Source: Plotosus lineatus
Taxonomy: Eukaryota > Chordata > Actinopteri > Siluriformes > Plotosidae
DNA length: 64,000 bases
Reading direction: 5' to 3'
Assembly: GCA_024760905.1 (NCBI GenBank)
Contig: CM045745.1
Coordinates: 16,407,282 to 16,471,281 of the forward strand
Part shown: positions 1 to 11,793 of the stretch, in pieces
How positions within the stretch are numbered: position 1 is the stretch's first letter
Layout of the letters: each line of letters begins with the position of its first letter
Notes under the pieces: model-generated
Seen by the model: the letters and a program-made list of their open reading frames with translations, nothing else
The model's database searches: none
Told to the model about the DNA's origin: nothing
Made by a program: the position numbers and the translations under genes

Positions 1-271
1 TAGCCTGTGTGCAGCACTTACAAGTCATAGATAACACATCAGCCAGGGCTGAGTTGTGTCCCAGAATAATTAAGAAGTGCAATGTTGCACAAACAACAAG
101 CGCAGAAATCACAAAGCAAACATATCACCACAGGCCGTACTCTGAAAACGTTTCCTTGTGGATGCAGTTCAGTAGATTGTGAAGACCCCTTTAATCCAAC
201 CTGCTATCAGGCAGAGCTACTTGGCATGAAACCGAAGCTTTCAGATCTTAAACTATTCCTATGATCATCTA
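1..271. other. unassigned flank
   Basis: No gene or recognisable repeat. The 60-codon open frame here has no family resemblance that I can see. Confidence 0.4.
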
Positions 272-610
272 TTCCCTTCGGCTGTTCCCGTTTAGGCATC
301 ACCACAGCCAATCATCTGCCTCCATCTTCATGGAAGTCATATTAATGATTCGCATGTTTGATTTGGCATAGGTTTCTATGGCAGATGCCCTTCCTGACAC
401 AACCCTTTAGCAAGGGACGGAAACACGCTGAGGACTATACAGCCCACTCTACGAAAGTCAGCAAGGGTTCTTTTTAATGAACCTCTCACCATAGACAGCG
501 AGAGACATGGCTGGGCTTTTATAACCCAGCTAGCTGCAGTTGGGGAAGGGGGGGGGTCGAACCCCCAACCCGAGGATCAGCGACCTTCACCACCAGGCCA
601 CCACTGCCCT
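272..610 (-). mobile_element. SINE-A copy (tRNA-derived SINE with RTE-type tail), near full length
   Basis: Reads on the - strand. The head, at the high-coordinate end, is tRNA-like: GGCAGTGGTGGCCTGGTGGT resembles a pol III box A, and a GGTTCGA box B follows. A conserved body follows, then a tail with GATT.GCTGTGG.GA and a closing CCGAA stretch like the 3' end of the RTE LINE in this window. Related copies lie at 3036, 5506, 7650, 21976, 35506, 38020 and 44476. Confidence 0.8.
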
Positions 611-2154
611 ATGATGTTCCTTCATAAAGGTTAACAGACAGATGGAGCACCTCACCAAAAATAACCAGTAAAAGGTAAGAACCTTCATTTAGTATGGAGG
701 GAGTTCGCTTGTACTGGACAATAAGGCCCCACGAGTTGACGTCACTTCCGGTGGGAAATAGTTCAGCGTTGCTTCAGCCCCCTACAAATCTACAGGATAA
801 AATTGTAGTGCTTTTATGATAATCTATGTTAAAATAATCTATGTATTGCTTAAATATATTACATTACGTACAAATTATGCTATAAAAATGCCCAACACCA
901 GTACAGTACTCCTTAAGATTAATATTGGACACATTACCTGCCTTTCAGTTCACACCAAAATTCACATTTTTTATTCTGTTGATTGTACAGTATGTTCCAG
1001 ACTGTTGAAATCGCAGATTTAAAATTTTTTTCATTTCTGTTGATTGTACAGTATGTTCCAGACTGTTGAAATCGCAGATTTTAAATTTAGTCTTTAGATT
1101 CATTTACTAATTTTTTTTTAATAAAAAGAATTGTTTACTTTTGATTTTTGGATACCTTTGGAGACACAAATTGCATTTAAAAGTGTCCTCGTTCATTTAC
1201 ACCTTTTCTATTAAAGTTTTAAAACGGACAGAAGAGGAGACAATCAAATTATAAAAACAACTATCCAAAAAAAAAAAATCTCTGGAAAATTTCTTTTAAT
1301 CATGATCCACAATGATCTGAAGTTAAAAGCAGTCGCTATGTCTACAATTAAATAATTTAACCGGAAACTAACTTGTTAAACTAGTATGATGCCGCCGGAA
1401 AGAAAAGTTCCTCAAACTTTTCAAGGAGAATGAAACCCTGTTTAACATCAGCATTTTACCACGACTGGAGAATAACTTAAAAGATTTAAACAGAGAGTAA
1501 ACACTGAGGACCCAACACTGTTGCTGCGGAACAAATCTGACCCGGAAGAGCAAGTAGCGGAGTTCAATACACCACCCTGCTGACTTTAAAGTGCACCACT
1601 TATTGATGACTTAATCCCCTACACAGTGGCCTTAACGATATAACGACTTCCTGCCTGAGATTAAACCGATTTCACACAGAGAGGAGAAATCTATGCTTGA
1701 GAGATGGATCGTGCATTGCTCTCAGTGTGTCAACACGGCGCCATCTTGAACAGTGTTCCTTGTGGGATTCTGCTTTAGAAACAGTGGGGGGAAGTGAGCA
1801 CAAAAAATATCTTTTAAAGCCACTAGAAAGCGATCTGTGGGTTTATTTGGCAAATAACATGACATCATATTATCAGAGTGACTATTTTTATTGTTATGAA
1901 ATGCATCGTACAGACTAAATACATGATATGTTTTAATTAAAAACAATTTATCATACATCAAATCATGCAACTGGTAACATGCACTGTTTGTAGAAAATTT
2001 ATTGCAACATAATTTTTATAAAGTTATTCTTTAAATAGAACAGTTAAATATATATATAACCAACAAATTTGCCAGTAATTATAGTAATCTCCTGATTACA
2101 TTTATTAGATCTTATGAAGTCCTTTGGGCTTTTGATACCTGAGCCATTGTGGCT
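611..2154. other. intergenic, mostly AT-rich unique sequence
   Basis: No gene recognised. It holds a 61-bp tandem duplication at 974-1090 and a CGGCGCCATCTTGAA motif near 1737-1750, the complement of a YY1-type core. A short coding-like stretch at 1396-1497 lacks any start or splice context. Confidence 0.4.
974..1090. repeat. tandem duplication, period 61 bp, two units
   Basis: The stretch beginning TTCTGTTGATTGTACAG at 974 recurs at 1035 and stays essentially identical for about 47 bp, which points to a recent local duplication. Confidence 0.85.
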
Positions 2155-2417
2155 CATCAGGCCAGTGCTTATCCCCCGGTTTCCATAGCGTGAAGTGATC
2201 AGGAGTTCAACTCCTCCTGGATGGGACGCGAGTCCATCGCAGGTTACATTCCCAGTGTATTTTACTGGTACCCATTTATACTGTTGGGTGAACAGACGCA
2301 CACTTGTTAAGAACTTGCCCAGGGGTCTGAGCACGGGGGGGGGGTCTAACTAGGATTTAAACACACAACCTCCTGATCATGAGCACAGCACTCTAACCCC
2401 TATGCCACCGGCCTCGC
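2155..2417 (-). mobile_element. SINE-B copy (tRNA-derived)
   Basis: On the - strand it opens with GGCCGGTGGCATAGGGGTTA, a box-A-like tRNA start, followed by a box-B-like GGTTGTGTGTTTAAATCC. The body (CTGGTACCCATTTATACTG, GGAGTTCAACTCCTCCT) recurs at 23404-23630, which confirms an interspersed family. The left boundary is approximate. Confidence 0.65.
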
Positions 2418-3035
2418 TAAACTTATTTATGTTAACAAATTTATTGGTTTATGGATAGTACTTGTATGTATAAAAATATATTCAAATAAATAAAATTATT
2501 TTGTGATACGTGCATGTTTCATTTATTTATCCCATTTCTTTGTCTTGTGCCCTTCCAAAGCATTTCCTCCAAAGCATTTTAACCCCACAATATGGAACAA
2601 AATATACCAACATGTAATAGAACATTGAAAGAACTTAAATAATAAAAAATAAAGAAAATCTAAGGAATCAAACATTATGCAGATCTGCCATACTAAAGCA
2701 GGTTAAACTGTCCTAGAGTACAAAACTGATGTAGAACAACATAAATAGAACAATTGAACAAGATTCAACAGTTAACATAAATGTTTAGCTGTTCATTAAA
2801 TTTACACCAAAAACATGTTACAATATCAAGCATTGTTTGCCAGATATGTACTTATTGTAATATTGAACTGACAGGTCACCTTATATCTTCTATAAATTGA
2901 CATTTTAATGACACAGAATACATACAAGCAAAATAAATAGTTATTCAACTGATAAGTCACATCCTGCCACTCTCATGCTGTCGCTTCAGTAACCTTGAAA
3001 TAACACACATACACATCTATATAATATATAGATGA
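2418..3035. other. intergenic AT-rich sequence
   Basis: Nothing recognised: no long open frame, no repeat shared with the rest of the window. Confidence 0.4.
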
Positions 3036-3143
3036 GATTTCCTTTCGGCTTTTCCCTTTTTCAGGGGTCACCACAGCGAATGATTCGCAGGTTTGATTTG
3101 GCATAGGTTTTAATGTCGGATGCCCTTCTTGACACAACCCTTA
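3036..3143 (-). mobile_element. SINE-A tail fragment
   Basis: Contains only the 3' third of SINE-A: CTTTCGGCTTTTCCCTTTTT, then CACAGCGAATGATTCGCA, TTTGATTTGGCATAGG and GATGCCCTTCTTGACACAAC. It is followed directly by a (TA)n run. Confidence 0.75.
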
Positions 3144-3330
3144 TATATATATATATATATAGAGAGAGAGGATTTTCTGAGTAGATCCTTCCGTAGGAGA
3201 GTGCTCAATACTTTTTGGTAGAGCAAATTCTTCTATAATCACCTGAAGAGAGAGGACGGTTTCACCACCCCTCGAAACAGATCTGTAGTGATAAATGGAG
3301 TTTCAATAGAAAGCCTTTGTCCTGTCCTTT

Positions 3331-3332
<2 letters not shown>

Positions 3333-3374
<42 letters not shown>
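3333..3374. repeat. (AT)n microsatellite
   Basis: About 20 uninterrupted AT dinucleotides; a shorter run lies at 3143-3160. Confidence 0.95.
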
Positions 3375-3376
<2 letters not shown>

Positions 3377-3433
3377 ATACTCGTGTATATTTGGGACACA
3401 ATATCATATAGCATAGATTTATACTTATTATGG

Positions 3434-3518
3434 TCACGGGTTGGCTGATTCCTATCTCAGCCGATTTTGGGCAAGGACGGGGTACACCCTAGACAGCTTG
3501 CTCGGCCATCACAGAGCT
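3434..3518. mobile_element. L2/SINE-type tail fragment
   Basis: Contains CTATCTCAGCCGATTTTGGG and GGACGGGGTACACCCTAGAC, degraded forms of the conserved region preceding the 3' tail of many fish tRNA-SINE/L2 elements. Confidence 0.5.
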
Positions 3519-3669
3519 ATTTCTAATTATAAACTTGTATATTTGGATAATCAATTTAATATTTACTTGATACATGTACATAAGTACTTATCCCTACTAT
3601 AATATATAATGCACATGATGCATGCAGTGAAAAACATTAATACCGTTTTGATATTCAAGTAAATACTCG

Positions 3670-4098
3670 CGGCACGGTGGCGTAGTGGTTAGCACGTCCG
3701 CCTCACAGCAAGAAGGCCTGGGTTCGATTCCCGGCCTGGGTGTTTCTGTGTGGAGTTTGCATGTTCTCCCCGTGCTTGTGCGGGTTTCCTCTGGGTGCTC
3801 CGGTTTCCTCCTGCAATCCAAAGACGTGCACTGTAGGTTAATTGGCTGTTCTAAATTGACCGTAGATTCTCTCCTGCAACGGCACTGGAACCCAGTCGTA
3901 TCGGCACTTGCCTTTCCATTGGATCCTTCCGGTGGTGCCGAGACAGGGGGGGGGGGACTTGCTGCTTGGGTAACAGCCTGTCCCTCATTACTCCCTACCC
4001 AGGCTCTGCGCACTGGGGAATATCACCAGCCGGGATACCAGCCAGAGTGCAGCCATAGTCCTTCGGGACTGACGGAGGCCTACCACTCGCGCTTCTAG
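3670..4098 (+). mobile_element. SINE-C copy, composite
   Basis: It starts GCGGCACGGTGGCGTAGTGG and continues with GGGTTCGATTCCCGGCCTGG (pol III A and B boxes), then TGTGTGGAGTTTGCATGTTC and GGTTTCCTCCTGCAATCCAA, the usual body of a widespread fish tRNA-derived SINE. From about 3870 the sequence changes to another type, so it is a composite or a chimera. The open frames on both strands here belong to the repeat. Confidence 0.8.
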
Positions 4099-4260
4099 TG
4101 GATTTATACAGTTTAATGTATATATCATTATCACTTACCTGTGAAATATTAATTCTGCAGATCTGGTGTGTCGGTTCCTGTAATTTTTTACTGTTTATCA
4201 CAAAGCATTCTGACCCTGAACTCTTCTTTTTCTTCCTTCTTCCATCACCTCCCATTCTAT

Positions 4261-4384
4261 AGACCCCAAAGTATCATTGTCCAAGATGGCGTCGAGTTGA
4301 CGCCACACAGCACGCTGATAATAAACCGAGCGTGCGTCTACGTATTTAGTCTGGCTATGGGAGGAACAGAAACCTGAATCCAAG
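4261..4384 (+). promoter_or_regulatory. otub1: probable otub1 promoter / 5' UTR with YY1-type motifs
   Basis: The 120 bp before the otub1 ATG are CpG-richer than the surroundings, lack a clear TATA box, and contain CCAAGATGGCG at 4281. The same motif recurs at 4380 and overlaps the start codon. This arrangement is typical of TATA-less housekeeping promoters with YY1 downstream elements. Promoter activity is inferred from motifs only. Confidence 0.5.
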
Positions 4385-4427
4385 ATGGCGGACGAGCAGC
4401 AGGAAACATCACAGGGAGAGATGGAGG
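4385..4427 (+). CDS. otub1: otub1 coding exon 1
   Basis: Starts at ATG in CCAAGATGGCGGAC and ends in phase 1 at GGAGG|GTGAGAG. It encodes the flexible N-terminal tail [15 protein letters not shown] second possible in-frame ATG is codon 13. The first is chosen because it sits in a good Kozak context and gives the usual protein length. Confidence 0.9.
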
Positions 4428-4918
4428 GTGAGAGAAGAAACATTTCCATTAAAAAATTTAAATTCTCTATCTCTGTATAGGTTTATAGCGACAGTGTTTA
4501 CAGGACATTGATACTGGGTTTTATATTTTATTTAAAAACTTGTCTCGGGGTTAACTGTTTATTTGTAGCCCGCAATATAAATAACAGAGACGAGCAATCA
4601 GAGAAAAGTGATCATACTGTAGAGAGCTGGAGGAAAGTACTATGTTCATGTCACTGAGGTAAAGTCAAAGCGGTCTGTCTGGTGTTTAAATGTATTGGCG
4701 CAGTCTAAATTCGGATAATTTACTGCAGCGTAAACTCTAAAGCACCTTCAGCTGGTAGTGGTCATTGCTGAAATGTATTTATTTACAGCGTTTTTATTTT
4801 TAATTAATTTATTTTCCCTGGCGGTCCCCCGAGCTCGCGACATGCTCTGGCGTTGCTAGCTCAAGTCAACAGCGTTTGTTTACGTACAGACAAGTGAAAG
4901 TCTTCACCCTTTCGCTCT

Positions 4919-4954
<36 letters not shown>

Positions 4955-5227
4955 GGCTGCAAAATCTATACTATGCTGCAGGTTATGAAGGAATTTTAAT
5001 GTTACTTGTTTGTGATTTAGTGTTTAAACCTGGCCAAAGTACGTTGAAATCTGTGCTAATCTTCTCGTTCAGTATTTTGTTTATTACCACTGGCTGTAAC
5101 CCTGGAGTAGTTTTACTACTGACAGTAAACACTCCATTCAAATCTACATCCCATAAATGCCTAGTGACGATTTTAAACAGATCTGAACCGCTTCATGTGA
5201 TCAATATGAGATGTGCTTGCACCTGCC

Positions 5228-5263
<36 letters not shown>

Positions 5264-8200
5264 AAGCAGTCTGATCATTATTGTTCCTGATGACCGATTC
5301 CTGATGACAGCTGTTTCCATCGACCAGGTCTGGATCACCACTGCACCCAGTTATTAAATCCCTGATGGCCACCGTTTGCAGCTGTGTGATATATTGCCAA
5401 GTTTTCACTCCACCTCACTTATTTGTGCAAGTGCTGAAGCTCACCCCAGACGATCACAGAGCTAACACAACACCACTCACGTTTAGAGCAATTCATAACA
5501 GCCTCCTCTTCTTTTCCTTTTTTGCTTTTCCCCTTTTTTAGGAGTCGCCACAGCGAATCATCTGATTCGCACATTTTGGTTTGGCATAGGTTTTTACATC
5601 GGATGCCCTTCCTGACACAACCCTTTTAAGCAAGGGACAGAAACACACTGAGGGCTTTGCAGCTACTCTTTACCAAAGTCGGCAATGGGTCTTTCACATG
5701 AACCTCTCACCAGAGACAGGGAGAGACATGGCCGGACTTTGATAACCCAGTTAGCCACACTGGGCAGACAGTGATGACCTTGTGGAGATTTGGACTCGAA
5801 CCCCCAACCCGAAGATCAGCGATCTAGTTCCCTATACCACTAGGCCACCACTGCCCTGGCAATTCCTAACAGCCTATACTCTTAAAATGAAATTTTTATA
5901 CAAATGATATCATTTACGATAATTTGTTAATGTGTAAATTCTAATCTATGTATCTTAAGCAAAGCAATAAATGTTATCTGGACGATATTACAGGTCATGT
6001 TCTATTCTACCTCAATAAATTCTCACGACCCAGCTCTGTGAAGCTGGCAAACTGTTCCTTCAACAAACAAAAATCATTGTTAATATTTTTGTTTACTTGA
6101 GGTTCGCTTATTCGCTGATCAAGAGCTCATCCTGCTTTTGGTATATAGGACAAATTCAGTAATGTTGTTTTCATGACGCAACTACAATTGTTCACTCTTC
6201 TAAAAAGAAATTCTCTCACTAATTCCCAATGTTTACATTTTTCATGAACAGCACAGCAAATAAATAACGCGGTATGTCATCACAGCTGCATCTCAGATAA
6301 ACCGTCTAAATTATGGAAAACACCATTGACCGCTATTCCCGTTGACCAGTCCTGGATCAACATGGTTTTTGGTTCAAACCTAGTTACTGACTAAGCCTAG
6401 CTGTGCGAAGTTTGCATGTTCTGGGTGCTATGGTTTAATTCTGCAAATGCAAAGGCATGTGAATTGTGAACTGCCTACCCTCAGTTGGGCGGTGGGAGTG
6501 CGAATGGCTGTTCATATTAGCATTAATGTTGCGATAAAGTGCTTACGTGCTCTGTTTACTTCACCTCTCGCCCAGTGGTCTAACACTCGGAGGGAAAGCG
6601 CTATCCAATCTTACTTACAAATGAGCTCACAGACACCCATCATTGGCTGGTGATCACTCGGAGTGGGCCAATTAGCTCCCACGTACTCTTGGCCACGGCC
6701 GGCTGTAGCATTAACCCGGATTCCAACTTGCGATCTCCAGTTAATAGTCACACACCTTGTCGATGCACCACTCGAGAGCTGAAAGATCAGTATTGTCTAA
6801 TGTGCGATGTGTTTTATCTGGTTAAAACAACTGATTTCTGATCCATTACTTCATTCAAGTCAGTCTCATCGAAATTTCCAGAGGTGACCCAGTTTTTGCT
6901 TCTTTATTAATCTTCTTTTTTTTTTGCTAGGAGTGAACTGCCTGGCCTATGATGAGGCCATTATGGCACAGCAAGACCGAATTCAGCAGGAAGTGAGTTC
7001 AGACTCTTCAGGGTTACTTAAAATGAAATTCCACCTTATACAGGACTGAGTGCACAATATTTCATTATAGTGTTAATTGTATTATACGTTCATAACCTAG
7101 AGCATTTAAGTCTGTTCATAAAAATGCAACTCCCATAACATGGAGACAGTGTGACAGAATAACATATTGGCGATGCTGGATTATGTTTAGGACCAATAAC
7201 TTACATGGGGAGATTTTACTAACAGCTGTGTAGAGTGCATGTACTTGGTGTAATAAATTCAGTGCAATATAAGGCACATCCTGTTTTATTTAATGTTATT
7301 AAGCAGTTATATTTCATGCGCTGTTGTGTGTTTGTTTTGAGACAGATAGCCATCAGTATCCCCTTAGTGTCTGACAGACAGGACTTCTCTGTGCTCCAAA
7401 GCGAGTATGCTGAAGAGGACACAATCTATCAACTCAAGATTAAGGTTAAGACCAACTTGTCATGTGTACATTTAGTTATTCCTATAATAATATTTAAACA
7501 ATGTTTAAATTGTTTTTTGTGTGTAATTATCAAATCTTGAAATTAAAAGTTGCTGCAAAGTGGTATAACAGAAAAGCATGTGTGACGTGGCGGGCGTGTG
7601 CCTCAGCAGTTGTGATGCCGATTTACAGTGACATGTACCCCCCCCCCTCCCCCCAAGTGCGGCTAACTGGGTTATCAATGGCCGGCCATGTCTCTCACTG
7701 TCTGTGGTGAGACGCATGTAAAAGAACCATTGCTGACTTTCGTCAAGAGTATCTGCAAAACCGTCAGCATGTCTTTGCCCTCCGATGGCTTGCCGAGTAG
7801 TCCAAGGTGAACTCTGCCCTCATCCAGAGTCGGCTGTGATGGGTGCTAGCCTCTCCGTGACCCTAATTAGGATTAAGCGGTTCATAAAATGAATGAATGA
7901 ATGTTCTGTTGTGTAATTCTTTGCAACTTCTCACACAACCCTGGAAAACCAAAAGACAACCAAGACCACTACCAAAAGACTACATGTCACCAGCCATTGG
8001 TGCTTTGTGTCCACCCCGATCCCCCTCTTTCTACTTCAAACTGTTATACCATCCAACTCAACCGGATCTGGCTTATTCTCGATCTTTCTAGAACACGCCC
8101 AGTCCGCTACATACAGTTGTGTTCAAAATAATAGCAGTGTGTCTAAAAAGTAAACCAAGCTCAATCCTAATAGTACATTTTATTTTCATACATGCATACA

Positions 8201-11200
8201 TTGGGAACACCTACGCATTCAAGTCCAAATTACAACATGAAGAAAAATCTCAAATTTGTGTTATTCCTTTAAAGAAATTGAAAAGGATATTCGACTGTTC
8301 AAAAAAAAATTGCTTTCTTCCTTATAAACTCATTCAGTGTATAAACTGAAAAATGTAAGAGTTTGCTTTTATTTGAATCACTGAACTAATATTTAATAGT
8401 TGTATAAATCACTGTTTCTGGGAACTGCTGCACATCTGTGTTGCATGGAATCAACCAACTTCTGGTACCTGTGAGGAGGTTTTCCAGCCCAGGATGATGG
8501 GACTACATTCCACAGTTCATCTGTATTTCTTGGTTTTGCCTCAGAAGCTGCTTTTTTTTTTTTTTTTTTTTTTTTTTTGGATGTCACCCCACAAGTTTTC
8601 GATTGGATTAAGGTTCGGGATCGGGCTGTCGCTCCATAATGTTAATCTTGTTCGTCTGTAACCAAGATGTTGCCGTTTACTGGTATGTTTAAGGTCGTTG
8701 GCTTGTTCAAACCCATTTCAAGGGCATTTCCTCCTCAACATAAGGCAGCACGACCTCTTCGATATTCTGATGTATTCAAAATGATCCATGATCCCCATGA
8801 TGTAATAAATAGACCCAACACTGTAGTATGAGAAACTTCCCCATATGATGCTTTCACCACCAGGCTTCACTGTCTGCACAGTGTACTGTGGCTGGAATTC
8901 AGTGTTTCCGGGTCGTCTAGGAGGGCCACTACAGCCAAAAAGAAAATCTTGTGTTCATCAGTCCACAGAATGTTGCCCCGTTTCTCTTTAGGCCAGTCAG
9001 TGTGCTCTTTGGCAAATTGTAATCTCTTCAGCACTTTTTTTTAATTTATTTTTTCCTCTTTAAAAACATTGGTACTTTGCGGGGGCTTCTTGCCGATAGC
9101 TTGGCTTCACATTGGCGTTTTCTAATTGCAACAGGACTCTCAGGTAACTTTAGACCTTGTTTGGTTTTCTGGGAGCTGATTAGTGGCGGAGTCCTTGCCA
9201 GTTTAGCTCTTCTTCGATCCATTCGAATGGTAGTTTTTCTCTTGCTTCCACGTCTTTCAGATTTTGGTTGCCATTTTAAAGCATTTGGGATCATTTTAGC
9301 TGAGCAGCCCATCATTTTCTGCACTTTTCTTTGTCTGTTTTCCCCTCTCTAATCAACTTCGTAATCAAGGTTTCTTCTGAACAATGTCTGGAACAACCCG
9401 CTTTCCTCAGAATTTCAGAGGAAAAATGCTCTGTAACCAGCAGGTACAATATTTTCTGCCTTCCTTCCTTAAATTAGGACAATAATTGGCTCTTGTTTTT
9501 CAAAGAATAAATGATGTAGCTAATTGAACTCCACACTGCTATTATCTTGAACACGCCCCTTTCAATTAGTGATTCAATTACACATAATCCGCAGCAGCAT
9601 GTCATGACTGTTGGGTCTGTTGGATTCTATTACTCTACTAAACCTGCATGTAAAATTTTTGCCATGTAGAAATATCCTTTCTACCAAAAATAGTGTTTTA
9701 TCAGGGTAGTGATGTCAGACTGCTGTTATTATTAACACAACTGTATGTTGACAATTCTGATGACTCTGCAGCCGTCTGAGTGTAAAATGTTTTTTTCTCC
9801 CCTACTTTTAGTCATATCAATTTCCCATCTGTTAGTTGTTGCCTTCCTGTTACATATGACCAGCACCATGAGATGCTGCCGCCCATCATTTTACAAACTG
9901 CTGCAAATGCACATTTGGAGGCAGTGTAACACAATCGTAGAGAAAGCGCTGTCTGCTGCTTTTGTAAGAATGAGCTCACAAACTCGCATGAATTGGTTGG
10001 TGATCAGTCAGTGTCATTCCTCTCTCCCATAAAAGCTCGACCAATCAGCTCTCCTGGACTCCCAGTTGGGATGGCTACCTCTACCTAGATTCAAACTTGC
10101 AATCTTGAGGTTGATAGTCACACACCTTGTCACTGTGCCACTTGGGAGCCGAGTGTAAAACTGTGTTCTGTGTATGTAACATCAACCTAATCAATCACTC
10201 ACATATATAGGCTCATGCGTGCGGTGGGGGGGGATTGGTGCTTTTGTTCTGAGTGTTCGGCTGCCCTGATCATGAACACTGATTTATTAAGGTGCAGTGA
10301 CTCCTTGCATTGTTTGGGATGAAGCACATTGTCATTATCAGTTTGTAGATCTCTAGTTGTGGAGAACATTGTAGTGACCGAGGAAGAGTAGCAAAAACTT
10401 GATTTTATGAGTAAGAACTAAATTTTTTTTTTTTTTTTTTTTTTTTATTCCCAAAGGATCTCCATAAAAAATATTCATACATCAGGAAGACACGGCCTGA
10501 TGGAAATTGTTTCTACAGAGCTTTCGGCTTTTCACATTTGGAGTCACTACTGGATGATGGAAAAGAGCTGCAGAAGTAAGCATATGCTTTTGTTGTAAAT
10601 GTCTATGCAGTGAAACATTTTTGTGGGGTGGGGGGCTGTTTTTGGGGAGTGGGGGTGTCTTACCAATAACTGATAAAAATGTTTTGATGAGGAAGGTTCT
10701 GAGAAAACTTCAGCATAGGCACACCCAACTTCTGTCGACATACTGCAGCTTTATCATGTTCTCCTACCTTTAGAGTTTTACTTTCATTGCATGATTGAAC
10801 TCTTCTACCATATCCATTAAGGCACAGGTTCCTGACCCTGGTAGTGGAGTGTCCCATAGCCTGCATATTTAGCTCACATTTTGAGTTGCTGTGTGTTTAA
10901 GAAGACAAGGGGTACTGTACTTCAGGACCATGTTCACTGGGGGAAATGAAAACACCAAGGGCTGTGGTCAGAAATGGAGACTGTAGGACTAGAGGGGGAT
11001 TGAAACACAGGGCATTGTAAAAAATGAGCTATTTTGTATAATTGTAGGGCAGGGGTGGCCAACCTGTCAGAGACCAAGAGCCACTTTTTTTTTTTTTTTT
11101 TTTTTTTTTTACTGTTACCACAAAGAGCCACATCATACACATGGGCACACATGAACATCACCCATCCCTTTCTCACACACAAACACACACACACCTCTGC

Positions 11201-11758
11201 TCAGCCAGATTTATTGTAAATTCACACACCAACATGATAAAATACATCTTTGAAGGTCAGAGTGCAACTGCGATTCAATAGCCGGGTTAATGTCCAACAT
11301 TCTGTGTTCAACAGTGTGGTGGGACAGTTGGGCATCCAATACCACGCAGTTTAGTTTGTCGTTTTCAGGAGAACAAGATTTCAACTATGCCACAGGGATT
11401 TTATTACGAACTCTCCTTCACTGTGTGGCGTTTTGACCCGTATAATGTTCCAAGCCAGTTGATACAATGCAAGCGTTACGGTCTCTGAGCGCTTTGTAAA
11501 TTTTTGGAAAAACTGTATGTGCTTTTCTGCCGGACTTTTCAAAGTGAACAACTTGTTCTTGCGAAGTTCAGTCCCTTTAGGAAATTCCTAGTCGAAGTTA
11601 GCATGCAGTGAGCTGAATCAGCGCTGAAGATTTCAAGTTTTAAAAAGCACCAATGACGCTTGACATATAAGGCAGAATGGCTTTACATTACATAAAAACC
11701 CTCCCACTCTATTAAAAATGTCCTTTTATTCATCTTCATATTTTAATTTTGCTGTGCA

Positions 11759-11793
<35 letters not shown>

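Noticed and set aside
1396..1497. Coding-like stretch RKEKFLKLFKENETLFNISI and onwards on the + strand
   Set aside because: Only about 34 codons, stop on both sides, no splice sites and no family recognised; probably chance.
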